Shown here piece after piece: positions 1 to 10,881 of a DNA stretch of 64,000 nt. Every line of letters starts with the position of its first letter. Position 1 is the stretch's first letter. The translations under genes and the position numbers were made by a program. This DNA is from Zoroaster sp. YZ-2022 (taxonomy: Eukaryota > Echinodermata > Asteroidea > Forcipulatida > Zoroasteridae), in NCBI GenBank assembly GCA_029582265.1, contig CM055819.1, forward strand, positions 31,349,164-31,413,163. The letters are read 5' to 3'. The notes below the pieces were generated by a model, which saw only the letters and a list, made by a program, of their open reading frames with translations, was not told the DNA's origin and searched no databases.

Positions 1-140
1 CACAATATTAAAATATATGCTTTTTATAGATCAGTTTAAGGGGAAGGGACAACTTTGGGTATTTGGTACCATATATGTTACTTTCAACCCCTCTATTTTT
101 TTAAGGAAATATATCAAAACTATCCTGTTAAAAATTTATT

Positions 141-194
141 GATTTTTTTCCTTACACCGACGTATGTATGTCGCATGCTCGGTGCTTTCCGAAC
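141..194 (-). mobile_element. SINE-A tail fragment
   Basis: Short fragment matching the 3' half of the tRNA-derived SINE-A family (the segment with 'acaccgacgt' and 'ctcggtgctttccga'). No tRNA-like head is present. The remaining 140 bases to the left edge show nothing recognisable. Confidence 0.5.
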
Positions 195-384
195 CTGCAA
201 TGTTTCATACATTACGTCGATGTAAAGGCAGAAATCAAATCAGTTGTTTGATTGTTTCAAAGGTGCTTTTGTTTTTGATAAAACAAACCCAAAAAAATTC
301 ATGTTTTTTTTCTGTGTTTATGTTTTACTACAAAATAGTTGCCATTTGGCAAGTTTTGGTAAATTCAACATAACAGTTCCTGTA

Positions 385-619
385 GATTGATGAAACTCTT
401 GCGTCGGGTGATAAACAATTGATTTAATTTTGCCCTGCACCGATGTGTGTATAGCACTGTATACTCGGTGCTTTCTGAGTGTCTGTGGGAAAAAAAAAAT
501 TCACAGGCGACTCGGGCGGGATTCGAACCCACGACCTTCTGCCTACTAGTGCAGACGTCTTAACCTCTTGACCGCCGAGCTTGCCCGATGACGATTGGCC
601 GGCTAGAATCGTATATATA
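385..619 (-). mobile_element. tRNA-derived SINE, family A
   Basis: On the minus strand the unit has a Pol III A-box-like segment (ggtcaagaggttaagacg) and a perfect B box (ggttcgaatcc), followed by a conserved non-tRNA body ending in 'gggcaaaattaaatcaattg'. At least seven further sites carry it (17.9, 31.1, 35.3-35.9, 41.3, 42.2-42.6 and 54.0 kb). The head resembles a long-variable-arm tRNA (Leu/Ser type), but it does not close a proper acceptor stem, so it is not a functional tRNA gene. Confidence 0.8.
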
Positions 620-1452
620 ACAATTCATGTTTTCGCCAAGATGAAAGCATTTCAGATGAAATAATTTCTCAGGATGATTGATAGGGTGCCAACTGTACAC
701 CAAGTCAAATTTGAGATGATAATTAATAAATCTGATAATCTTGTAATAATCAGAGTCGTATCTTCCCTTTAAGCTGCTTAATTGATTATTGAATAAATTT
801 GATTTGTAAGAATTATTTGTTAATTTGATCATTATTTGATAATGTGCATTCTTCCAATGACAACTACTACAGGGGAAAGTTAACTCACCATTTTTTTATT
901 TATTTAAAAAAAAAAATTTTTTTTTGTAAGCATAACTCTGCAGGACCGTAGGATGGTTTGAAAAGGGGTGGGGTCTTGTTTTGGAGAAAGTTGGAACTCA
1001 AATTTGACAGGAAGAAAATGTTCATAAATTTATTTCGGAATATCCCATTGTTGCATGGCAACATTTCAATAAGTTGGTCCAGGGGAGTAGGTATGTCATT
1101 CCTCCCCCCTCCCTTAGCCCCAGCATATAGGCTCGCTGGGGATTACAGATTGACATATTAATCAGTTTTAATACGTTCATTCAAAATAAATGATAAATGC
1201 TTCTGGCTTTTTGCAAATTTGCAAATTGTACATGGTTAGTTGAGTCTGAGTTCAAGTCACTAAAAATGTAACTTGAGCTGGACGCTAAGTCCAAATCACA
1301 AGTCATACAATTCTGCCTCGTTTTGTTTCTTTATTCAGTCGAAAACTACGAAAACTTAAGTTTCTCTAAAAGGAGAGGATAAAAGCACTGGTGCTTGAAG
1401 CTTCTTTTCTTTTTTTTTCAAAAAAAATATACTTTTTGTTGATTTACTGAGG

Positions 1453-1898
1453 GTACATTTGTTTATGTGCAGTTCATTGTGAGGAGGAAAATTATCATTC
1501 TCAAAGTAATCACTTTAAGAAATTATAGTCAAAACAAAATATACATTAGAAAATAATACTATCAAGTGTACGGTCTTTAGTCAATAAAGACCGTATGTTT
1601 GTTTATGTGCAGTTCAATGTAGCTGTACCCTTATGAAGAGGAAAATTATCATTCTGAAAGTAATCACTTTGAGAAATTATAATCAAAACAAAATATACAT
1701 TAGAAAATAATACTATCAAGTGTACGGTCTTTAGTCAATAAAGACCGTACATTTGTTTATGTGCAGTTCAATGTAGCTGTACCCTTATGAGGAGGAAAAT
1801 TATCATTCTGAAAGTAATCACTTTGAAAAATTATAATCAAAACAAAATATACATTAGAAAATAATACTATCAAGTGTACGGTCTTTAGTCATTAAAGA
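1453..1898. repeat. Tandem repeat, three ~140-155 bp units
   Basis: Three direct copies start near 1453, 1592 and 1747, each beginning with a form of 'gtacatttgtttatgtgcag'. Each ends in a perfect small hairpin, tacggtcttta-gtcaa-taaagaccgta. The first copy is slightly shorter. No coding potential is visible. Confidence 0.85.
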
Positions 1899-2569
1899 GT
1901 AATGGAAGATTAAAGCTTTTTAACATATTCTCATAAGAACCATTATGTGCCTTTCTTTGCTGCTTTTCAATTTGTTCAATTAACCTTTTTGAAAGTTGTC
2001 ATTTATTTTTATGAACATTTGTATTGGAGAAACAACAATAAAATAAGATTTCAATTAAACCATGATTTGAGTGCTGGTGTTTTCTTTATAAACCAAAAAA
2101 AACACATAATAAATGATTATAAATGCAAAAGTAATTACTTAATTACTGATGTGAAGTTGGTAGAAAGGTACCAATCATCTATTTTTTTTTAAAGTTTGAA
2201 ATCATTCAGGCAGGCCTGTATAGCCAGGAATTGGTGGAATTTTGGGGGAGGGGCACAAGCAGTATGTGGAGGGGGCACAAATATTGGCTTTGTACGTTGG
2301 GCGTCCACAAGACCACAACAACTAAAAAAATTGGTTATGGGTGGTTATGGGTCTACCTAAAGGAGAGTACACTGAGTGAACCAAATTGGATCAAATAAAA
2401 ATCGAAATAATTGAAAATTAAAATGTGAAAAAAGAACAAGGGAAAACACACTGTAGTCTTTGAACACCTGTAATCGGTGAAAGTGTGACTTTATCCCTTG
2501 CACAATCAGACAGAAAATCTTATATTCACACATTAATTTTTTTTATATAACTAAATATCTCGAAAGGGA

Positions 2570-2965
2570 AAACACCCCCCTCGTTTTCTCGCCTTTCTCC
2601 CGCCATTTGATTTGCTTGAAAGAAACTTCTGACCATCGTACCGTGAGGCAACTTTAATAAGCTAACTTAGGTCACATGGTGGCGCTCTAATAATGATCCG
2701 CGAGAAAGTTGTGACAACTTTTGATATGGAATCATCGAACCATCATCAAGTCCGAATTCTCTTTTCAGTGCTTTACCGAAAAAGAAGTAGTCAGTTTTTC
2801 GTTCTCAGTTTGGGCAGATTTAATTATGGATCACTTTCTGTGCTTTCAACGGCTGTGCGGTTCTGAGTTTGCTTCTGCTTGTATTTGTTAGAGACAGTTA
2901 ATTCACCACATACTTCACCACACACTCGCAGCTGTCGTCTGCTAGTCTACCCGGGACCTTTGTCG
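2570..2965 (+). promoter_or_regulatory. Putative RADIL promoter and 5' UTR
   Basis: This is a repeat-free stretch with more CpG and less poly-A/T than its surroundings, directly upstream of the candidate first exon. It contains a 'cccgccattt' segment and no obvious TATA box. The transcription start cannot be placed from sequence alone. Confidence 0.25.
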
Positions 2966-2991
2966 ATGTCACGTACACTGAACATAAACAG
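2966..2991 (+). CDS. RADIL: RADIL candidate first coding exon (start codon)
   Basis: An ATG at 2966 opens MSRTLNIN and the exon ends at a cag|gtaatg donor (intron from 2992). Joining the last two bases (AG) to the exon at 10935 gives AGA and continues in frame as R-W-P-I-M-I-D-P-E, so the junction is frame-compatible. The surrounding 2.57-2.99 kb is richer in CpG and lacks repeats, as expected of a promoter and 5' UTR. An in-frame stop (TGA at 2864) lies upstream with no intervening ATG. The start context is weak (T at -3). An alternative is that translation starts at the Met at 10945 and this exon is untranslated or unrelated. This is inference from splice signals and frame only. Confidence 0.35.
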
Positions 2992-3454
2992 GTAATGAAC
3001 TAGTGAACTTAGCTGCACCACTTTTGTTGGAAAGTGCGATTGAAATTCCACTATTAACCTTTTTTGTCACCGCTGTATAATGTACCAACCAATTATCACA
3101 CAGTCTCATTGTCGCTACACACAATCACATTTTGAGCTTCATTGAAGAAGTTCTACAAAAAGTAAAATTTTTACCGAGGAAACTTTATTATGAATTATGA
3201 TTGCTGTCGGCTAGCCGTAGGCCAGCAAACTGGATCATGAAGTTGGGCTGTGCTTATTATTAAGTTGTTCATCAGGGCATATCATTTAGCAGGTAATGTA
3301 TACTTTTTTCCTAGCTGAAAAATCAAACCCTCCAGACGCGTGCGTGAAGTTCGAGTGCCAGCTCGCAGATGGCAATGAGTGTTCGAAATCAAAAATGTTG
3401 CTGATTATTACAGTGAATGTGTTTATTAGTATCCTCAATTTATCCTCAATTTAC

Positions 3455-5445
3455 CCTAAATGACGCACCTAAGGTTATATAATCAACTGGACGGTAACTT
3501 ACAAATGAAATTAGCAGTTTGGTGTTTCAGTTTGTTTCACTTTCAGTGAAGGATTCTCTTGTAAAATGCGGAATTTCAATGCATGATCATACGCGTGGGC
3601 ATCTTGAGCGCCGTTTTTTGAGACGCACAAAATTGTAGTCATCAGAAAATTGATGTTGGTATAATGACTCACCCCAAACTGTTAAAGTTTATGGGGGCAC
3701 AGAAAATGTACCCAAGAAGAAAAACAGTTGAATCATGTTTCATCTTATTCCAGATGGTTGTAAAATTGTTTTTAATCTTGAAAATAAAAATATTGTTTTC
3801 AATTTTTAAAATAAAATGGTATAATTTTGAGAAGCTCTCAAAACTTTTAATCAATATTCTTGAAAGACCAATAAAATGGAAGGTGGTTAAAATTTTTGCA
3901 AAAAGTACCTTAAAACTTTGAAATGTGTAAAAATGCTGTTAACATTTTGTCTAATAATAGATTTCTTTTCATAACCATGATATTAATGTTTCATTTTCTC
4001 AATAATTTTCCACTACCGTCGAAATAAACACCAACGAATTAAGTAGTCTTTGTTCACTTCTTCTATAAGGAATGTGTCCATTTTGAGGATCAGTATTTCT
4101 TTAAAAAATCATTGCAAATGCAAAGCATTCATATATTTTGATTTCCACAGACAACGGCTTGTTGACGGCATAGAACAATAAAATCACAGATGTTTGTGAA
4201 AAAAAAATTGAGGTCATGTAAATCTCTTACTATTTGTATCTAGTAAAATCAGTGGTTAAACAACTTTTTCCACTTTCACAAGCACTAACTTTCCAGTAAA
4301 TCATACAATTTCACCCTACTTTTTATTTCTGTAACAAGCACGACATAGATAAGTTTATGCAACCAGTAATACGCCATAGTTTTGTTAGTTTTCCGAGAAA
4401 TGCTAAGCCAAAAGTAGGTGCGTCATTTCACAAGTGCGGCGAATTACGTACATGGACGATAACCTAAATGATGCACCTAAGGTTATATAATCAACTGGAC
4501 GGTAACTTACAAATGAAATTAGGAGTTTGGTCTTTCAGTTTGTTTCAGTGAAGGATTCTCTTGTAAAATGCTGAATTTCAATGCATGATCATATGCGTGG
4601 ACGTCTTGAGCACCGTTTTTTGAGACGCACAGAATTGTGGTCATCAGAAAATTGATGTTGGTATAATGACTCACCCCAAACTGTTAAAGTTGATGGGGGC
4701 ACAGAAAATGTACCCAAGAAGAAAAACAGTTGAAATCATGTTTCATCTTATTCCAGATGGTTGTAAAATTGTTTTTAAACTTGAAAATTAAAATATTGTT
4801 TTCGATTTTTAAAATAAAATGGTATAATTTGGAGAAGCTCTCAAAACTTTTAATCAATATTCTTGAAAGACCAATAAAATGGAAGGTGGTTAAATTTCTT
4901 GCAAAAAGTACTTTAAAACTTTGAAATGTGTAAAATTGCTGTTAACATTTTGTCAAATAAAAGATTTCTTTTCATAACCATGATATTAATGTTTCATTTT
5001 CTCAATAATTTTCCAGTACCGTCGAAATAAACACCAACGAATTAAGTAGTCTTCGTTCGCTTCTTCTATAAGGAATGTGTCCAATTTGAGGATCAGTATT
5101 TCTTTAAAAAATCATTGCAAATGCAAAGCATTCATATATTTTGGTTTCCACAGACAACAGCTTGTTGACGGCATAGAACAAAAAAAAAAAAAAATTGAGG
5201 TCATGTAAATCTCTTACTATTTGTATCTAGTAAAATCAGTGGTTAAACAACTTTTTCCACTTTCATAAGCACTAACTTTCCAGTAAATCATACAATTTCA
5301 CTATAATTTTTGTTTCTGTAACAAGTACGACTTAGATAAGTTTATGCAACCAGTAATACGCCATAGTTTTGTAAGTTTTCCGAGAAATGCTAAGCCAAAG
5401 GTAGGTGCGTCATTTCACGAGTGCGGCGAATTACGTACATGGACG
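3455..5445. repeat. Tandem duplication of a ~1-kb unit with inverted ends
   Basis: Two near-identical units (about 3455-4462 and 4463-5445) lie head to tail. Each starts with 'aaatgacgcacctaaggtt' (second copy aaatgatgcacc) and ends with the inverted form 'taggtgcgtcattt'. Each unit therefore looks like a TIR-bounded non-autonomous DNA element present twice. Differences are mostly single bases plus an A-tract change near 5180. The open frames of 60-85 codons inside are AT-rich and not convincing as genes. Confidence 0.85.
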
Positions 5446-5537
5446 ATAAATAACAAAACGTACTTAGTATAAAAGCTGATGATGGTTATGATTTCCCCTA
5501 TGCTTTGTTTCTAGCCCCAATCTACACTGTAAACATA

Positions 5538-5770
5538 AATTAGTCATTTTGACTAATAAAAATTAGTCCTGCCCTATGTCTGAAATGACTAATAAAAGAT
5601 GACTAACATTAATTAGTCAAATACAAGACAAATATTAGTCAAATGTGACTTATTTTAATTAGTCATCTGACTAAATCCAAAAACGTCTGAAATGACTAAA
5701 CGTTAGTCATCCGACTTTTGCAATTTGTCATTCAAAATGATGACTAATCACATTAGTCACACGACTAAGG
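5538..5770. repeat. Left subterminal TTAGTCA motif array
   Basis: About a dozen copies of ttagtca or its complement tgactaa, in both orientations, at roughly 10-25 bp spacing. In CACTA elements such arrays bind the element-encoded DNA-binding protein. That role is inferred here. Confidence 0.75.
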
Positions 5771-5930
5771 CTTCATTTCATGTAAAAACAAAAGAAATGA
5801 AGCAAATTAAATCATATAATCTTGTCAAAAATATTTATTTCAATGTAATCGGGTTTTACCTTCACTTAACTGTGTAACAAAATGTGTATACTCTTAAAAG
5901 AAAGTTTGAATACATTGCATCATCACAAAG

Positions 5931-6101
5931 ACTTTGTATTACGGGTTACACCTCGTTGAGGTATCATGCAGCTTTAAAAGTGTATTTTTTTTCTTAGATA
6001 TGTGATGTGTCATACATCACATATCTATAAAAAAAATGTAAAAAAAAAACCACTTTTAAAGCTGCATGATACCTCAACGAGGTATAACCCGTAATACAAA
6101 G
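5931..6101. mobile_element. Nested 171-bp snapback MITE
   Basis: A near-perfect palindrome. The left arm starts actttgtattacgggtt and the right arm ends aacccgtaatacaaagt, with arms of about 50 bases. The centre has a second hairpin (gatatgtgatg...catcacatatc). It sits inside the 4.48-kb element, so it inserted later or is part of the element. Confidence 0.8.
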
Positions 6102-7655
6102 TTTTGTTCTTGGGTTTGAATAAAAGTACATTAATAAAACATAATAACTATAAAGTAAAAAAAGTAAATTAAATATATCCACAAGTTCAGCTTCAGTGAA
6201 TCTCTTCAAATTGCAATAAGTTGGCAAAACAGCAAAACAAATATAGACACGAGGAATATATGCCACATCTGTTTATTACCCCCCCCCCCAGTAGTTGGGT
6301 TGCAACAGCAAAGGCGGAGATAATAAGCGCACCCGCCCCCCCCCCCCCACACACACACAATAGTAGTACATACACATTTTTGCAATCCAGGTTTCCAGGT
6401 TTCTTAGTGGCAAGTAAATTTAGTAACTTACAATTTTGTGCAGTAAATATAAAAACCAAGTTCAAATATAATGCAACTATAATGTAGCACAAGTTATTGT
6501 AAAAATAAAAGTATAACTGGTTTGCATTTAAACTTATAAACTGAGTGATAAAATGACAAATGTAATCGAATGAGTCAGAGTGTAACAAACCTCATACATG
6601 TACCATTACTCAAATTAAATTACAAATTGAAATAAGGTTTGGCCCTTCCAGACATTGCTTATTACCTTATAAAAATAGGGTGATATTGCAAAAGAACATT
6701 ATTTTGGCAAGTGATTTTCCGTTTTAATGAAAAAGGCAAGAATAAATCTCACGAATGGCACCATAACTGATTCCAAATGTGTTGTAAATTGAAAACCAGG
6801 GAGTCTTAATTCTTTTCACACATTCAGTGAATTCAAAAGACACCAAGACAACCCTCTGGCTAAAACCATGTTGTTGGTCACATTACTTGTCAAGATGCTG
6901 GTTTAATCTCTCAAGTAATGTGACCACTGCACGTTCGATCTTCACATTATCCTGTACATTCAGGATAACTTTCTAGAAGAAGGTTAGCGTCTTTTTAAAA
7001 CTTGCTGGATATGCCAAGTTGAAAATATAAAAACAGGCCAGGTATCTGAGAGGTCCGAATCGTCTCATTTAATGTATGGTGCGCCATCTTCCTGTATATC
7101 AATGAGAACATAAAACCAAAAAATACTTTACAATTAGATTGTGCGATGTCTTTTAGGCAAATGATGTCTTTTAGGCAAATGATATTCAACAGATGTTTTG
7201 TGAGCGCAACAGCTCCAGTTCCAATGTAGCAGAAAAGGAGGTCACAACCAAAAACCAGTGGTTGAACTGCCACTATGCTTTGAACAGCTCTCAACATGAA
7301 TCAGGAGACAGCTGCTCATTGAGGTGTAAAAGCATGAAAGAGTAAATCTTGCTGGAATGCCCATGAACTACAGGGTTGGTGTTACCACTGCTGTAAAAAG
7401 TTCAAATTGGGTATAAACATTCTCAGAGTATACTGACCGGAATGTCGAATATAAAAAATTCTCAAAACCACTTCACTCCAAAGGAGTACATGCAGTTTCA
7501 CAGCGTTGCATATAAGGTACCCGAAAACTCCTTAGATTGTCTATAAACTACAGAAGCCTCAATTTATTTTTAAATGTTTAATTTATTCAATACAATATTT
7601 TCAAGCTACACTGTAGTTCTTTGCATATCAAACACAACACACATTATGTACTTAC

Positions 7656-7741
7656 ACTCTCCTTAGCAAGTAGCAACATACTGCCTGCCTTTTCTCTTAA
7701 CAAAGCCGAAATACCAAGTATGACTGCGACAGAAGTTGCCT
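7656..7741 (-). CDS. Unrecognised transposon-borne gene, exon C
   Basis: Minus-strand exon with acceptor tttcag|AGG and donor GAGAGT|gtaagt. It accepts the one-base phase left by exon B and reads E-ATSVAVILGISALLREKAG-SMLLLAKES, ending in phase 0. The segment holds a short hydrophobic stretch (VAVILGI) and a second one (MLLLA), which might be a membrane or helix-packing segment. The next exon is unclear. Splicing to the ttttacag acceptor near 7385 would stop after two codons, and another acceptor near 7270 would add about 22 residues. The consistent phases over three exons argue for a real gene. The function is unknown. Confidence 0.5.
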
Positions 7742-8167
7742 CTGAAACAATGTTTATAAAAGACCACATTTAGTACAAAAATATAATCAATCATTTGACA
7801 AAAGCTTCTATTTAAAGCCCCTCTACGATATTATTTTGGCAACTCTGATTGACTAACCATGCTTAAGTTTCACCCAAGTGCAAATGTGCTCACATTATGG
7901 ATAAAAACCTAGAAAAACTGAAATGGTGATTGTCTGTAATGTTGAGGTGAATCACGCAAGACAGCAATTTCGCAGATTCTGTTTTTCTGCCTGAATCTTA
8001 TTTTCATAATTTCTCTTAAATGTCTGCACTTCAGGCAGAATAACTTTAATATCACATAATCTTCACATCAATTAAGACTTGCTTACATTTATTTTATTCT
8101 GGAATAGTGGAACTAATAATGTTGTATAGGGGCTTTAACTAGGTTTATCATCCTAAAACCAACTGAC

Positions 8168-8351
8168 CTTTTCTAGCAATTTCATCCCGTTGCAGAGGGA
8201 TGTTATCCAGAGCCTTCTGGTGCAAGTCTTCCAATTTCTTGGCTGACCCAAACAGCTTCAGGATGGCACTTTCATACTTCTTCAGGCCTTCGTCCAGAAG
8301 TTCTTCTACTCCAGCTCTTGTTCCCTGCAGTCTCTTGAACTCGGATAACAT
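8168..8351 (-). CDS. Unrecognised transposon-borne gene, exon B (coiled-coil-like)
   Basis: Minus-strand exon with acceptor attaacag|ATG and a weaker donor AAAAG|gtcagt. It encodes 61 residues starting MLSEFKRLQG and running through charged heptad-like helix (LLDEGLKKYESAILKLFG, AKKLEDLHQKALDN) to DEIARK. The composition is that of a soluble helical or coiled-coil protein. The first codon is ATG with A at -3 (caagATG), so translation may start here even if exon A is untranslated. I do not recognise the family. It lies wholly within the CACTA-like element and antisense to the RADIL intron. Confidence 0.6.
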
Positions 8352-9223
8352 CTGTTAATATCAAATCAAGAAAGAAAAAAACATAAAATAAAATTACAAA
8401 TCGAAATATGAAACCCACATTTGCTATTTAGTTACAGGCCTCTTTGCATGTAATGTCCACTTTATATTTAATCATTTTATTATTATTTCTGTAATAAATA
8501 TTTATTTGCTTTTTTGCACTGATTGACTGAATACATTTTTTTTAAATGGAAGCGATATAAAGCTCATAAAAGTAGTAGGCCTAGTAGTCTGCATTTCTTT
8601 AATTAATGAAAAAACAGTAACAATTATATTTACATTTATTTTATGCAATTAAAATTTTCTAAGTCATTGACCAAGCTAAACAAATATATTTATCAAAACT
8701 AATGAAATAAAAAATAAAAACAATAGAAAATAATAGAAAATAATAAAGAAATAAAGAAACTGAAATAAAGAAATCAAATAAAGAATTGAGGAAATAAGGA
8801 AGTTAAATAAAGAAATGAGTAAAAAAAGAAATTAAGAAATAATAAAAAACAAAAGCAAGATTATAATGTGGGTCATTCCCAACCCCTACAAACAGTGACA
8901 AAAACCTAACACAATGGTGCGGTCTGATGTCATTGCGCAAGCATCTTCGGACGGAGAAAGTCGGTTATTTTTACGAAGAAAAAAACTGTTTTTTCCTTGA
9001 AAAATAAGTATGCATGAAAGTGCAAATAATTTTGAGCCGTGTTTCCAGATACACTCTGGCAATAAATACCACATTTGAAGGTATTTTGTAACTTGTTGTC
9101 TTGAGTTGTCGTGGAGTTGTATTGAGTTGTCGTGAAACCGTCGAGTTGACGCTAAATAGTGTGACCGAAAATAAGGCCTCAACTAATAAAACATTCACTT
9201 AATACAACGAAAACTGGACTTAC

Positions 9224-9316
9224 CTTGCAGTTGATGACATTCCTGAGTTCGTTGACATTATTTTGATGTTTGATGGCTTTGATGAATGCAAGATTGCAGT
9301 AGATTATGACAGCGTT
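9224..9316 (-). CDS. Unrecognised transposon-borne gene, exon A (possibly 5' UTR)
   Basis: Minus-strand segment ending at a strong donor (TGCAAG|gtaag). It is open in the same phase as exon B for 31 codons, reading NAVIIYCNLAFIKAIKHQ and on to NELRNVINCK. It begins after a possible acceptor (tttgctag) and has no in-frame ATG before the upstream TAG. It is therefore either an internal coding exon with an unplaced upstream exon or a 5' UTR exon that happens to be open. The upstream region has a CCAAT box (ctattgg on the minus strand). Confidence 0.4.
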
Positions 9317-9379
9317 CTAGCAAACAATATTGCTGTGCACACAATAAGCAATCGAACAATGCATTGACACGTCGATACA

Positions 9380-9484
9380 ATGGCGGCCAATAATGCAAAC
9401 GTGGCGCGGTTCAATTTCAATGGTACCCGTTCAATGCATGGACAATACGCGAACCGCAAACTACCAGTTGCGTTCAACCAATAG
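9380..9484 (+). CDS. Small divergent ORF (34 aa), doubtful
   Basis: The plus-strand ATGGCGGCC opens a 34-codon frame (starting MAANNANVARF and ending VAFNQ) just upstream of, and divergent from, the minus-strand gene. ATGGCGGC is also the YY1-type initiator motif, so this may mark a bidirectional promoter rather than a protein. It is listed because its composition looks less random than its surroundings. Confidence 0.15.
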   Translation: MAANNANVARFNFNGTRSMHGQYANRKLPVAFNQ

Positions 9485-9834
9485 GAACTTAGCAGTTGCA
9501 TAACCGTACCAATTTCGTTTTTCTTAGTCGTATGACGAGACACATTAGTCATTGACGAAGTAATAATGTTCCCATCCAGGCAAATTATTTGTGATTTTGT
9601 CACCGATTTGAAAGAAATAACATTCAATTATCACTGAATGAATCAAATGGTACACAAAATGTATCACAACAAATTATCGTGACCATTTTCATATGAATTT
9701 AATACTACAAAAATGTTTAAAAATATGTGTTTATGAAAAAGATCATAAGTCCGAATGACTTGAAATAAATCCCAGCGAAAATTCATTCAGAAAGCAATTA
9801 TAAACTTGAAATAATCAAGTTTTGCTCATAACGA

Positions 9835-9999
9835 ATGACTTATTTTTATTAGTCACAAACATCAGCAATGACTAACCTAAATTGGTCATTTGTGACTAAA
9901 CATTAGTCCTACGTTGATTTAATTAGTCATTGAGACTTGACTAATCTAAATTAGTCGTTTTGACTAATTTATGAGCACCAATGACTAACTTATGTTTAC
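9835..9999. repeat. Right subterminal TTAGTCA motif array
   Basis: Mirror counterpart of the left array, with repeated tgacta and ttagtca in both orientations, ending at the right TIR. It lies upstream of the minus-strand gene and so could also act as its promoter region. Confidence 0.75.
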
Positions 10000-10040
10000 A
10001 GTGTAGGGCCAATACACTGGACTCCCTCTGTAGTCTTGGG

Positions 10041-10300
10041 CCTAACCCCACATGTACAAAAAAGGGGCGATTTTTTTTTTTCTTCAACTTTTGATCTGCT
10101 AATTACTACAACCTAGTGATTAGGTAACCTTGCCCAAGCAGAAATTTTTGGCATAAAATCTGTATTCTGGGATAGCTCACTTTCATGAAATTTTCAAAAC
10201 ATTTTTGAAATGAATCAAAAATGTTTAGATGGTAATAGTTAGAAGATCAAAAGTTGAAAAAAATGCCCCTTTGTTGTAATTCACGAATTATGGGGTTAGG
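10041..10300. mobile_element. 260-bp MITE, CCTAACCCCA ends
   Basis: The left end cctaacccca and right end tggggttagg are inverted. An inner inverted pair extends the similarity (aaaaggggc..., tcaacttttgatct against agatcaaaagttgaa). It is non-coding and lies directly right of the CACTA-like element. Confidence 0.7.
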
Positions 10301-10357
10301 GTGAAGGATACGGAGGAAGTCCTGTGTATTGGCCCTAGAGTGGGGCTACTTGGTTTA

Positions 10358-10881
10358 GGCCCCCCCTCCCCCAAAAGTTTCCAGTTTCTAGTCATGGGTC
10401 GGCTTCAAAATCGGTGTGGTGATGCGCTTTTCTTTTTGCCAACGAGTGAAATACGTGATACATGTATGTGTTTACTGAAACCAGACCAAATTTCCCATAT
10501 ATACACAAAGTATGGTGGCTAAGAGAGGCCTCACAAATCGGGCAAAGTTCATACTCCTATGTGAAAAAGTAGTTTAAAACACAACAATTTTGGCTGCAAT
10601 TGGACATCATTTCACAGCCAAAAAAAACAAACTAAAAATGCTGATGCATGGGTCTAAGATGACGCGCGCCAGGCACGTAGCTACGGGGGCACGTGCCCCC
10701 CCAAAAATGTCAGAGTTTGGTTTAAATTTAATAACCTAATTATCATAACTATATACAAATAATTGTGCGAAAAATTCTGGCTCACAAGAGCATGCACGGA
10801 ATGTGCCCCCCCAAAATTCCAACTCTGGCTACATGCCTGACACGCGCAGAGACCAGAAACCAGAGACTTTTTTGGGGGGCC
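10358..10881. mobile_element. Harbinger-like MITE, interrupted by a hAT element
   Basis: Member of the family with GGCC ends and the inverted segment 'ggtttctggtc/gaccagaaacc'. The left TIR is degraded (C-rich) and the right TIR is good. A 170-bp hAT-like element sits at 10670-10839. The family consensus is seen best at 18553-18923. Confidence 0.7.
10670..10839. mobile_element. hAT-like MITE with 8-bp target duplication
   Basis: The ends are caggcacgtagc and, inverted, caggcatgtagc. The 8-bp flanks are acgcgcgc and acacgcgc (7 of 8 match), as expected of hAT transposition. It is nested in the Harbinger-like MITE, so it is the younger insertion. It contains C7/G5 runs typical of this CAGGC MITE type. 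Confidence 0.75.

Larger units (their letters stand above)
5523..10005. mobile_element. CACTA/EnSpm-like DNA element (4.48 kb) carrying an antisense gene
   Basis: The left end at 5523 reads tacactgtaaacataaattag and the right end at 10005, read inward on the minus strand, is tacactgtaaacataagttag, so the TIRs match at about 20 bases or more. If TA is the target duplication, the element proper starts CACTG and ends CAGTG. Inside each end lies a dense array of TTAGTCA/TGACTAA motifs (5538-5770 and 9835-9995). CACTA/EnSpm elements are known for CACT(A/G) termini, 2-3 bp target duplications and subterminal repeat arrays, so this placement is reasoned but not proven. No transposase is recognisable. 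A spliced minus-strand gene lies inside, and an AATAAA on the minus strand near 5831 could end its transcript. Confidence 0.75.

Noticed and set aside
6193..6588. Overlapping frames of 88-131 codons on both strands
   Set aside because: They depend on C9-C12 and CA runs. No splice support or protein features.
7000..7297. Minus-strand 100-codon frame as a further exon of the transposon-borne gene
   Set aside because: The phase does not fit exon C through any good acceptor, and it contains an internal 15-bp tandem duplication (ttttaggcaaatgat). Kept only as an uncertainty.
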